Of a stretch of 64,000 nucleotides of DNA, positions 25,620 through 34,800 are shown one piece after another; position 1 is the stretch's first letter; every line of letters begins with the position of its first letter. The DNA comes from Demequina litoralis (GTDB lineage Bacteria; Actinomycetota; Actinomycetes; Actinomycetales; Demequinaceae), in assembly GCF_030418455.1 (NCBI RefSeq), contig NZ_JAUHPW010000009.1, positions 1-64,000 of the forward strand, read 5' to 3'. The notes under the pieces are model-generated. The model made no database searches. It saw nothing but the letters and a program-made list of their open reading frames with translations, and was not told the DNA's origin. A program made the position numbers and the translations under genes.

Positions 25620-26980
25620 CACATTTCTCCCTTGAACGCCCGTGTGCGACGGAAGTTGAAGATCGCGAACGGCGCCATGACGAGGAAGATCATGACGGCG
25701 ATGACGGCGCCGTAGTTGTACTTCATGAGGCCGACGGTGAGCTGGTAGATCCAGGACACGAGGATGTCCGTGCCGCCTGCGCCGGTCGTCGTGGTGTCGG
25801 CGACGTTGGGCCCGCCCTGGGTCAGGAAGAAGATCGCGCCGAAGTTGTTGAAATTCATCGCCAGCGACATGATGATCAGCGGCGCCGTTTGGTACAGCAC
25901 CATCGGCAGGGTGATGTACCGGAAGCGCTGCCACTTCGAGGCACCGTCGATCTGCGCCGCCTCCTGGAGATCGGCGGGGATCGCGGTCATCGCTCCCATG
26001 GTGAGGAGCATGAAGTAGGGGAATCCGGCCCAGAGCGCGATCATCACGACGACGAACTTCGCGAGCCACGGGTCGGACAGCCACGGGACCGGCGAATCGA
26101 TCAGCCCGATGTCCATGAGCAGCGTGTTGACCGCGCCGAACGCGCCGTTGAGCATGTTGCGCCACACGAGCATCGAGACGACCGCGGGGATCGCGTACGG
26201 CAGGATGAAGATCGCACGGTAGACCGGCTTGAACCGGATGTTGGCCTCGTGCAGCACGATGGCGAGGAGCATGCCGCCGATGTAGGTGGTCGCGACGGCG
26301 AGGATCGCCCACACGGTGGTCCAGACGAACACTCGGGTGAGCGCCGAGGTCCACGTCGCGTCGCCGCCGAACATGGTGACGAAGTTGTCGAACCCGACCC
26401 AGTCGACCGTGTTCGCCGGCGGCACGTGCTCCGGCGAGGAGTAGTTGGTGAAGGCGACCAGCGTCGAGAACACGAGCGGCACCACGACGAAGAACGCGAT
26501 GAGCAGCACCGTCGGCGAGAGCCCGATCAGCGGGAAGCTCCTGTTCGCCACGGCGGAAGCCTGCGCGCGGAAGGAGCGGGGACGGTAGCGCGCACCGAGG
26601 CGCAGGTCCTGCATGGCGCTGCGCACCGAGATCACGTAGACGCCGACGAAGACGGCGATGATCGCGACGGCGATGACGCCGTCGATCATCATGAACGTGG
26701 AGTTGTCGCGATCCTTCGTGGGGAGCTCGGGATGCGGGCTTCCCAGCGTGACCAGGCCGACGATCCGGTGGAACAGGGACGGCAGGGTCACGATGAAGGC
26801 GACCTCGACGAGCGCGAAGAGCGCGCCCTTGATTCGCTGGTCCAGCACGGTCAGGTGCGCCAGCCCCATGAACGCGAGGGCGAGGCCGCGGACGCGGCCG
26901 TCGCTGGGCTCGCGCGTATTGCGGGGGTCTGGCTCGGGTCGATGCGTCTCTGCATCGGCCGGCTGGATGGTGACCGCCAT
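25619..26980 (-). CDS. carbohydrate ABC transporter permease (MalF type, extended N-terminus)
   Basis: This membrane subunit of 453 residues is longer than the other MalF-like proteins here. It carries extra N-terminal hydrophobic segments (about residues 35-140) before the conserved core, like E. coli MalF and GanP of galactooligosaccharide importers. The EAA loop reads PADLQEAAQIDGASKWQRF. Motifs FLTQGGPN and TGAGGTDILVSWIYQLT are typical of maltose/galactooligosaccharide permeases. A GGAAGG ribosome site precedes the ATG. The pairing with a short MalG-type partner supports an oligosaccharide rather than monosaccharide substrate. Confidence 0.92.
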   Translation of the reverse strand: MAVTIQPADAETHRPEPDPRNTREPSDGRVRGLALAFMGLAHLTVLDQRIKGALFALVEVAFIVTLPSLFHRIVGLVTLGSPHPELPTKDRDNSTFMMIDGVIAVAIIAVFVGVYVISVRSAMQDLRLGARYRPRSFRAQASAVANRSFPLIGLSPTVLLIAFFVVVPLVFSTLVAFTNYSSPEHVPPANTVDWVGFDNFVTMFGGDATWTSALTRVFVWTTVWAILAVATTYIGGMLLAIVLHEANIRFKPVYRAIFILPYAIPAVVSMLVWRNMLNGAFGAVNTLLMDIGLIDSPVPWLSDPWLAKFVVVMIALWAGFPYFMLLTMGAMTAIPADLQEAAQIDGASKWQRFRYITLPMVLYQTAPLIIMSLAMNFNNFGAIFFLTQGGPNVADTTTTGAGGTDILVSWIYQLTVGLMKYNYGAVIAVMIFLVMAPFAIFNFRRTRAFKGEM

Positions 26981-26999
26981 GGGTTCTTCCTTCCGCTTG

Positions 27000-27033
27000 C
27001 CGCGGCGTCCCGGGATCGGCCGGGACGCCGCGG
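27000..27033 (-). terminator. intercistronic hairpin after the binding-protein gene
   Basis: A perfect 13-bp stem (CCGCGGCGTCCCG against CGGGACGCCGCGG) with an eight-base loop fills the gap between the binding-protein stop and the permease start. Confidence 0.65.
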
Positions 27034-27054
27034 CGGTTGGCGCTCGGTGGAGCG

Positions 27055-28281
27055 TCAGCCGTTGTTGATGACGTCGGTCGCCGCGTCGAGCTCGGTCTTG
27101 ACGTCGGCGCCGTCCCAGATGTTCTGCACCGCCGAGTCCATGGCCGTCCAGTACTGGGTCATCGCGGGGATCGCGGGGGTCGCGAAGCCGTAGGCAGCCT
27201 GCTGGATGAGGCCGTTCGTCGGCTCCGACTCCACGGTCATGTCGATCGACGGCACGGAACCCGTGATGTCGAACGCCAGCTGCTGCATGTCCGGGCTGGC
27301 GAGGAACGCCGCGAACGCCGCCGCCTCCTCCGGGTAGTCGCTGTACGCGGACACGAACATCGTGCGCGAGTTCACGAACGACCCGGTCGGCGTGTCGAAG
27401 CCCTCCCGTGCGGGAAGCGTGGCAACGCCATAGTTGAGGCCGGCCTCGTCGAACACCGGGATGTTCCACGAACCGGTCAGCTCCATGGCCGCCTGGCCAC
27501 CCTGGAAGAGCGAGTCGACGGTCGCGGCGTCGAGGTCCGCCGCCGCGACGGGCAGGATGTCGCGCAGCGACTGGAACTCCTCGTAGCCCGCGATGGTGGC
27601 GGGGGTGTTGGTGTTGGGCGTCGCCGGGTCATCGCCGGCGGGACCGAACAGCAGGTTGTCGGGCGCGCTGAAGCCGAAGCCCGCGGAGTAGTACGCGCCG
27701 GGGTTGAGGACGAACCCGTACTTCCCGGGGTTCTCCTCGTTGAAGCCCTCCGCCCACGTCTTGAGCTCGTCCCAGGTCGTGGGCGGCTCGGTGACGAGGT
27801 CCTTGTTGTAGAACAGCGCGTAGGTGTCGACCGTGACGGGCACGCCGTAGATCTGGCCGTCGTACGTGACCGCCGCCTCGGCTCCGGGGACGATGTCGCC
27901 GAGTGCCGCGGTATCCGTGATGGGAAGGATGTGGCCACCCGTGACCATCTCGCCGGCCGCATTGCTCGGCGCGGCGAAGACGTCGGGGCCGACGCCGCCA
28001 GGGCCGTCGAGCGCGATCTGACCCGGAGCGTCACCCAGCTCGACGTTCTTGTACTCGATCGTGATGTTGGGGTGCTCCTCGCTGTACGCGGCGCCCGCCT
28101 GCTCGATGAAGTCCTTGCGGCCCTCGAGCGACTCCCACACGACCAGCGTGATCGGCTCGCCGGCGTCTGCGGCGTCCGACGAGCCCGAGGGTGCGGCGCC
28201 CGGGTCGCCGCCGGTCGAGCACGCGGCGAGGGAGAGGGCGAACACGGCGGTACCCGCGATCGCAATGGTCTTCCGGTTCAT
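27055..28281 (-). CDS. maltose/galactooligosaccharide-type binding lipoprotein
   Basis: This solute-binding protein of 408 residues begins MNRKTIAIAGTAVFALSLAACSTGG, with lipobox LAAC (Cys near residue 21). The segments ITLVVWESLEGRKDFIEQAG, GVPVTVDTYALFYNKDLV and GKYGFVLNPGAYYSAGFGF follow the MalE/GanO pattern. It heads the operon with two permeases and DUF5107. Specificity for beta-1,4-galactooligosaccharides is inferred from the flanking GH53 and GH35 genes. Confidence 0.92.
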   Translation of the reverse strand: MNRKTIAIAGTAVFALSLAACSTGGDPGAAPSGSSDAADAGEPITLVVWESLEGRKDFIEQAGAAYSEEHPNITIEYKNVELGDAPGQIALDGPGGVGPDVFAAPSNAAGEMVTGGHILPITDTAALGDIVPGAEAAVTYDGQIYGVPVTVDTYALFYNKDLVTEPPTTWDELKTWAEGFNEENPGKYGFVLNPGAYYSAGFGFSAPDNLLFGPAGDDPATPNTNTPATIAGYEEFQSLRDILPVAAADLDAATVDSLFQGGQAAMELTGSWNIPVFDEAGLNYGVATLPAREGFDTPTGSFVNSRTMFVSAYSDYPEEAAAFAAFLASPDMQQLAFDITGSVPSIDMTVESEPTNGLIQQAAYGFATPAIPAMTQYWTAMDSAVQNIWDGADVKTELDAATDVINNG

Positions 28282-28358
28282 GCTGAACTCCGTTTCAGGT
28301 GGGGGAACCGAGGCGCCGACATTGGCGCCCGGCTTGTTTCACTGGTACTGCTTGAGTT

Positions 28359-28391
28359 CTCGTCGGGGCCGTTGCGGTCGGCCCCGACGAG
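28359..28391 (-). terminator. terminator of the beta-galactosidase gene
   Basis: A perfect 13-bp stem (CTCGTCGGGGCCG against CGGCCCCGACGAG) with a seven-base loop lies about 20 bases past the GH35 stop codon. It separates that gene from the binding-protein promoter. Confidence 0.8.
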
Positions 28392-28411
28392 CCCTCACTG
28401 CGGTGTGTGGT

Positions 28412-30817
28412 TCACCGCGAGCCTGTGGTGGCGGAATCGGGTCCCGAGAGGACCACACGTGCCACGCGAACCATGTCGACGGACTTCACCGCGATGCCCT
28501 CCGGCACGTCGCGCACCGTCGGGTCGACCCAGACACCGGTGGCCTCACGCCACGGCAGCAGCTGCAGGTCGATGGTCTCGCCGAGCACGCCGGTGACGTC
28601 GATGTCCCAGACGGGACCGTGCCAGAAGTGGTCGCTGACCACCTCGTCGTCGACCACCGCACGACCGACATCCCCCGTCCAGTCGATGCGCAGGAGCACG
28701 CGGTCCGCGTCTCCCGCCGTGGCGGGCAGGTCCACCGGCAGATGAGCCGCCCCCGAGAAGTCCGTCGGCGCGCTGAGCCTGTCCATGGGCCCACCGCTCA
28801 CGATCGCGGGCGGGCGAGGAGCCTCGAGCGCCACCCCGCCCACGAGCCGGTGCGTCCCTGCGCCCTCGATGGCGAGATGCCACTGCTGCCAGGCCGACCC
28901 GCCCGTGACGACGCTCGCGGCGAGCGCGGAGCGCGCGGTGAGAGCGTCCACGCCTGGAAGGAGGAGGACATCCGCCTCGGAAGCCTCGGAGTGGAGGACG
29001 AGGTCACCGTCGAACGAGTAGAGCGGTGCGTCCGACACGACCAGCCGCTCCCGCCCGAAGACGTCGAGCTTGTAGAGCGCGTTCGCGGTGGCGTCATCGA
29101 GCACGAGGATCCTGGTGCCCGGGACGTCGACGATCGTATCGAGACCGGGCTTCGCCGCGAGCACGGCCACCGTGGTGGCATCCCGCTGCTCGGTGGAGAC
29201 GGAGCCTGCGACCTCGACCTGCCCGTCGAACACGAACTCGACCGGCACGCCCGGGGCCGCCGACAGGACGAGCAGGTCCCGGCCGTCATCGAGGCCGATG
29301 CGGGTGACGACCTCGGCGGTCGCGGACCGCAGCGTCTGACCGCCGGCGAGGGGCAGCCTGAGCGGCCACACCATCGACACGCCGGCCGGGATGTCCATGG
29401 GCCGGCTCGGGACCTCGACGGTGGTGTCGGGGAACTCGATCGCGACCTGGACGCCAGCCTGGTCGGCGAGCGGCCGCTTGGCCGGCTGGTAGGTGGTCAG
29501 GAAGAGGTACCCGCGCTGCACGTTCGCGCGGACCGACCACCGCAGCTCGTCCGGGTCGTCGCTGCCGCCGCCCACGGTCGTCTGCATCGAGGCGACCGCC
29601 GCGCCGTCCTCCGCGAGCCACAGGTGCTGGCGCCGCAGGAGGTGGTGGTGGGGGCGGATCTGAGCGAACTCCCCGATCGGCGCGCCGAAGTCGTAGGTCC
29701 GGGTGGGGACGTCGTTCGGGTAGCCGGTGGCGTGCGACTCCTGCTCGGTCCCGTGCGCGCCCACGCGCTGCGTTCCGCCGGCGTACATGTAGTAGCCCTG
29801 CCAGATCGAGCCGCTGCCCACCTTGGCGAGCGCGAGGTTCGCGACGTCGTGCGGGGTCACGAGCGGGCGGCGGTGATAGGCGACGTGCATGCCGCCGCCG
29901 AGCTCGCAGGTCGCGAAAGGAAGCGCCGAGTCGTCCTTGAGCGGCACAGCGTCGGGGTCGAGGACGATGCCGTCGAGCGCCTCGCGCAGGTCCGCGCCCA
30001 CCGAGAGGTCGTCGCGCACCTCGCTATACCGGAAGTGGAACGGCGCGAAGGCGGGCCACTCGGTGGCCGTGTCCTCCCAGAACCCGTCCGAGTACGCGCT
30101 GTAGAGCGGAAGGAGGGTCTCGGGGACCTGCGCGCCGCCCCAGCCGGTCGCGGTCCAGATCGGCACACGCAGGCCGAGCTCTTCGGCGATCGTGCGGAGC
30201 ATCGCGAGGTGCTCCGGCTGGTCGTAGAGCTCGTTGTCCATCTGGGCGCCGATGACAGGACCGCCCTCAGCGTGGGTGAGGCCCGCGATCTGCTGGATGA
30301 TCTGCGCGTACAGCGAGCGGGCCAGCTTCAGGTACTCGGGGTCGTTGGTGCGCGTCGCCAGGCCCCGCTCGACGAGCCAGTCCGGGAACCCGCCCAGGCG
30401 GGCCTCGCCGTGGCCCCAGGGACCCATGCGGACGATGACGTCGAGGCCGTGCGCGGCGGCCAGCTCGACGAAAGCGCGCAGGTCGCGGTTGCCCTCCCAG
30501 ACGAACACGCCGGGCTCGGGCTCGTGGGCCTGCCAGAAGACGTAGGTGGCGACGGAGGTCAGACCACCGGCGGCGGCGTGGCCCAGCACCTCGGACCAGC
30601 GCTCACGGGCGATGCGCGAGAAGTGGATCTCACCGGTGATCGGGAACCACGGGGTGCCGGCGCGCTCGAGCCAGCGGCTCGTCACCTCGATGCGGTCGGT
30701 CGCTCCGGCCGGCTCGCCGAGCTGCAGGTGGCCGCGTCGCGGCTCCGGTCCTTCCGCGATGGCCACGGTCCGATCGGATCGCCGTGCCACCTCGTGAACG
30801 TCTTCGTTCGTCATCAT
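28412..30817 (-). CDS. beta-galactosidase, GH35
   Basis: This enzyme releases galactose from beta-galactosides. Its 801 residues carry no signal peptide. The TIM barrel (about residues 45-400) shows ITGEIHFSRI, TYVFWQAHEP, MGPWGHGEARLGGFPDWL, the acid/base Glu196 in QMDNEL and the nucleophile Glu305 in FATCELGGG, all GH35 signatures. Beta-sandwich domains fill the C-terminal half. It is transcribed away from the AraC gene with only 56 bases between the starts, so AraC likely controls it. It is the intracellular step after galactan fragments enter the cell. Confidence 0.93.
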   Translation of the reverse strand: MMTNEDVHEVARRSDRTVAIAEGPEPRRGHLQLGEPAGATDRIEVTSRWLERAGTPWFPITGEIHFSRIARERWSEVLGHAAAGGLTSVATYVFWQAHEPEPGVFVWEGNRDLRAFVELAAAHGLDVIVRMGPWGHGEARLGGFPDWLVERGLATRTNDPEYLKLARSLYAQIIQQIAGLTHAEGGPVIGAQMDNELYDQPEHLAMLRTIAEELGLRVPIWTATGWGGAQVPETLLPLYSAYSDGFWEDTATEWPAFAPFHFRYSEVRDDLSVGADLREALDGIVLDPDAVPLKDDSALPFATCELGGGMHVAYHRRPLVTPHDVANLALAKVGSGSIWQGYYMYAGGTQRVGAHGTEQESHATGYPNDVPTRTYDFGAPIGEFAQIRPHHHLLRRQHLWLAEDGAAVASMQTTVGGGSDDPDELRWSVRANVQRGYLFLTTYQPAKRPLADQAGVQVAIEFPDTTVEVPSRPMDIPAGVSMVWPLRLPLAGGQTLRSATAEVVTRIGLDDGRDLLVLSAAPGVPVEFVFDGQVEVAGSVSTEQRDATTVAVLAAKPGLDTIVDVPGTRILVLDDATANALYKLDVFGRERLVVSDAPLYSFDGDLVLHSEASEADVLLLPGVDALTARSALAASVVTGGSAWQQWHLAIEGAGTHRLVGGVALEAPRPPAIVSGGPMDRLSAPTDFSGAAHLPVDLPATAGDADRVLLRIDWTGDVGRAVVDDEVVSDHFWHGPVWDIDVTGVLGETIDLQLLPWREATGVWVDPTVRDVPEGIAVKSVDMVRVARVVLSGPDSATTGSR

Positions 30818-30836
30818 GGTGACAGGCTAGGGAACC

Positions 30837-30866
30837 TTGACCATTCGGCGCGATGGGCGTTCTAAT
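30837..30866 (+). promoter_or_regulatory. promoter of the araC-like gene, predicted leaderless
   Basis: TTGACC (30837-30842) and TCTAAT (30861-30866) are spaced by 18 bases and each matches the consensus at five of six positions. The expected start of transcription coincides with the ATG at 30874. Confidence 0.65.
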
Positions 30867-30873
30867 GCTCCAC

Positions 30874-31764
30874 ATGGACGAAACGCTTACCGTGCCGCCC
30901 GGCGCGCTGCGCGACGGATTCGAGGGCCAGCGCATGTTCGTCGTCCCGCGTCCCACGGTGCGGGCCGTGGCCTCGAAGCAGGTCACCGGGCGCCTCATGG
31001 TAACGGACGCAGGGATGTTCCCCAAGGCTGCCCACCACGGCCGCGTGCGCCCCGAGGGCAGCGGCGAACACATCGTCATGGTGTGCACCGGCGGCGGGGG
31101 CTGGTGCGAGACGACCCACGGCCGCTCGAAGGTCGACCGCGGCGACGCCGTGCTGATCCCGGCAGGTACGCCGCACGAGTACCACGCCGATGACGAGGCT
31201 CCATGGACACTTTGGTGGTTCCATGCCATCGGTCCGGACGCCGACGAGCTGCTCTCTGCCGCGCGCGCGGCGGCTGCGGGCGCGGTCTCGCACCTGCGCG
31301 ATGCGGCCCCGGTCGCGAGCCTGATCTCGCAGATCATCGATGCGCTCGACTCGGGCACTCCGGGCGGGCACGTTCGCGCATCCGGTGCGGCATGGAACGC
31401 CTTGACGCACGTGATCGCCACTGGACGGCGTGCGCGTGGCCCGGCGCTGAGTCCGGTCGAGCGGGCGATCGACCATCTCCGCGCGACCACGCCGGACCGT
31501 ACCTCCGTCGAGGCGCTTGCCTCGATGGTGGGTCTCAGCGCACCGCAGCTCACCGCGCTCTTCCGCCAGCACGTCGGGATGCCGCCGCTGCGCTACCAGA
31601 ACAGCCTCCGGATGGCGCTCGCGCGCGAGCTGCTGGACAGCACGGATCTCACTGTCGCAGCCGTCGCGAGGGCGGCGGGCTTCTCGGACCCGCTGTACTT
31701 CTCGCGCAGCTTCTCCCGCGCGCACGGCGAGTCACCCTCGCAGTACCGCGAGCGCGGGCACTGA
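30874..31764 (+). CDS. AraC-family transcriptional regulator
   Basis: This sugar-responsive regulator of 296 residues has an N-terminal cupin-like effector domain (about residues 15-150, with VDRGDAVLIPAGTPHEYHAD). Two helix-turn-helix motifs lie at about residues 195-295 (TSVEALASMVGLSAPQLTALFRQHVG and VAAVARAAGFSDPLYFSRSFSRAHG). ATG codons at 30853 and 30865 fall inside the promoter, so 30874 is the likely start on a leaderless mRNA. It is divergent from the GH35 gene and convergent with GH53, and probably activates both in response to a galactan-derived sugar. Confidence 0.9.
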   Translation: MDETLTVPPGALRDGFEGQRMFVVPRPTVRAVASKQVTGRLMVTDAGMFPKAAHHGRVRPEGSGEHIVMVCTGGGGWCETTHGRSKVDRGDAVLIPAGTPHEYHADDEAPWTLWWFHAIGPDADELLSAARAAAAGAVSHLRDAAPVASLISQIIDALDSGTPGGHVRASGAAWNALTHVIATGRRARGPALSPVERAIDHLRATTPDRTSVEALASMVGLSAPQLTALFRQHVGMPPLRYQNSLRMALARELLDSTDLTVAAVARAAGFSDPLYFSRSFSRAHGESPSQYRERGH

Positions 31765-31792
31765 GCCACGGCCACCAGGCACCACAGGCGTG

Positions 31793-31833
31793 ACGCGCGG
31801 GGTCCCCGGAGCGAGTCCGGAGACCCCGCGCGT
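31793..31833. terminator. bidirectional terminator between araC-like and GH53 genes
   Basis: An 18-bp stem with a single mismatch (31793-31810 against 31816-31833) and loop GCGAG lies between the two convergent genes. Confidence 0.85.
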
Positions 31834-31878
31834 GTTGGCGGCGCCGGCTCACGGGCCTCTGTTGCCGGCGCAGCAAGG

Positions 31879-34800
31879 TCAGTTGGACCCACCCCCTGCG
31901 CGGCACTCGCGCACGCCGTAGGCGCGTGCCTGGTCGGGCAGCGGCCTGCCCGGCTTCACGCAGCTCTCGGGCCCGGTCGAGCCGTCGCCCAGGTAGCCGG
32001 CGACCACGCCGTCGATCACGGCCCAGTCCCCGGAGAGACCATCGACCACGAAGGCGACGGTGAAGGTCGGCGACGTGACCGTGGCGGTCACCTCGCTGAT
32101 CCGCGAGGTCGAGCTGGTCGGCACCACGGTCTCCGCGAGCACGGCGCCCGCCTCGTCCTTGAGCTGCATCATCAGCCGCCCGTTGACCCCGCTGTAGACG
32201 GCGGCACGGACGGTGTAGACACCCGGCGTCTCGGCGTGGAGCTCCTGCTCCATCGCGGCCGCGTAGTCCGAGTCGAGCCAGAAGACACCGCTGAACTGCC
32301 CCTCGTACGCCCCACCGAAGTACGAACGGTCCTGGCGGATGGCCGCACCCTCGGGGTCGCTGGTGAACGTCCAGCCCTCGGCGGTCGCCTCGCCGCCGGC
32401 GCCCGCGGCCTCGAAGCCGCCGTTGGCCACGGCGACCTCGACCGGCAGGACGATGCGCACGCCGGACGTGGTCTGGCTGTGCTCCACCACCAGCGGCTCG
32501 GAGACCGTGGACAGGTACCCGTCTGCCTCCGCGGAGACCGTGACCCCAGAGCCGGAAGGCACGCCGGTGATGACGAACGAGCCGTCCGCGCCGGTGGTGA
32601 CCTCGTGGCCGTCCGCACTGACCGTAGCGCCCTCGATCGGCTCGTCGCCGGGTCCGAACACCTGTCCTGCCACGGAGCCGACATCAGGGATCAGCGCGAT
32701 GGCCTGGACGACGGGCTTGCGAGCGACTCGAATCGCCAGCGACTCCGACACGTAGCCGTCCTGCACCACCGTCAGCTGGTACCTGCCCGCAGGAACCGCG
32801 GGGAAGGCGTAGGTGCCGTCCGCGCCCGCGAGGCGGACGTCGGAGAACCCGTCAGCGGTGAGCCTCAGCAGCGCGCCGGGCAGCACGTCGCCGCCCGTCG
32901 ACTTCACGGTTCCCGAGACGGTACGCAGCGCCTGCCCGCCAGTCAGCTCGAGCCCGGCGGAGGTTCGCGCCCCGGCCGTGACGGAGACCGCCTGGACGGA
33001 CGATGCCCCCAGGCCCGACTTCCCGGCGCTCACCGAGTGATCGCCGGGCTCGACGCCCGGGAGGTAGTAGTCGCCGTAGGCGTTGGTGACCACGGCACGG
33101 TCGCCGAGAGTGACCGTCGCGCCGGCGACGGGCTGGCCGATCGCGTCGACCACGCGGCCGCCCACAGTGCCCACCTGGCTCCCGCGCGTGTTCAGGCGGT
33201 ACGCGTCGAGCACGGGGAGCGCGTGGCCCTCGAGGTCGAACAGCGTGGTGTTGTCGATCGCGTTGGTCTCGGCCCGGTCCGTCGCCTCGTTGTAGGCCCA
33301 GCCGGTCTGGCCGCCCGCGTAGAGCTGGATCGGATCCCAGTAGAGATCGCCGATGACCATGCCATGGGGCACGCCCTGCATCTCGCTGAACAGCTCGATC
33401 ATGAAGTCGCGCTGCAGCTCAGGAGTGCTGCTGTCGGCATCGCCGTACGGGCCGTTGTCCATCAGCTGACCGACCTCGCCGGCGCCGTTGTCGGCCTGGT
33501 AGTTGAACCCGGTCTCCATGATCACCATGGGCTTGCCGAACTGCTGCGTGATGGTGGTGGCGAAGTCGGCGAACTGCGGTGCCGACTTGCCGGTCCAGTA
33601 CGGGTAGAACGAGGTGCCGATGATGTCGTAGTCGACGCCCCGGGCCTCCGCGTTCGTGAAGTACGTCCGGTAGGTGGCGGTGTTGCCGCCATCGTCGAGG
33701 TGGATGATCACCTTCGCCTCGGGCGCCGCCTCGCGCACCGCCTCGGCGCCGGAGTTGTAGAACCGGGCGAGGTTGTCCCAGTTGCCGGTGGTGCCGTACG
33801 GGAACAGCATGCCGGACCGGGTCTCATTGCCGATCGCGACGTACTCGGGCGAGGTGCCCTGCGCGGCCAGCTGGTCGAGGAGGTCCTTGGTGTAGTCGTG
33901 CACCTGGCCTTCGAGGATGGTCACGGCATCCGCGTCGCTCGCGCCCTCGATGAGGGTCTGCCAGGCCGACGGGATCATCTGGATGCCGGGATTGGTCCAG
34001 TAGTCGCTGTAGTGGAACGAGAGCTGGATCTGCAGGCCCGCGGCTTTGGCGCGACGCGACAGGTCGAGCGCATCGGCGGCATCGACGTAGCCCTCGGGCA
34101 CGTAGTACCCGTCGGAGCCGCGGCCCTTGCCCGGGTCGTTGTAGACGCGGATGCGGACGATGTTCCAGCCGCTGTCGGCAAGGATCTCCAGGGGGTCGCG
34201 CTCGACGCCGTCGGAGTCGAAGTAGCGGCCGCCGCTGTCCTCGGTGTAGGTGAGCGCCGAGATGTCACCGCCGATGAGCATCTCGTACGGGCCTTCGTCC
34301 TTCAGCAGGGCGAGATCGTCGATGACGACGGAGCCCTCGCCGGTGCCGGAGGTGCGGAGGCCAACCTCCAGCGTCCCGCTCGTGACGTGCACGCCCCGCA
34401 AGGTCGTCTTCTTCCACGAGTCCGCAGGGTCGTATGGGAAGTTGGTCCGCGGGATCGCGGTCATGGCGTCCGAGTCGCCGCCGCCGGAGGCGAACATGTA
34501 GGCCTCGTCGTAGGCGCCGTCGTTCTGGACCCAGGCTGTGAGGCGGTAGTAGCCATCCTCGAGCCCGGTCACGGTCTGCGACGTCTCCTGCGCGGCCGAT
34601 CCGGCGTGCCGCACGGAGTGCACCGAGTCACCGCGGCCCGTCTCCACGAGGTCGCCGCCGATGTCCCAGGCGGCGCCGCCCTCCTCGAAACCGGGCTCGG
34701 CCAGGAAGGATTCGCCCGACTCATCGCCGCCGGCGTCGCTGCTGGCGGGCACCACCGTCACGTCGTCGAGATACCCCGCGAGCGTTGCGGACGTGAGCTC

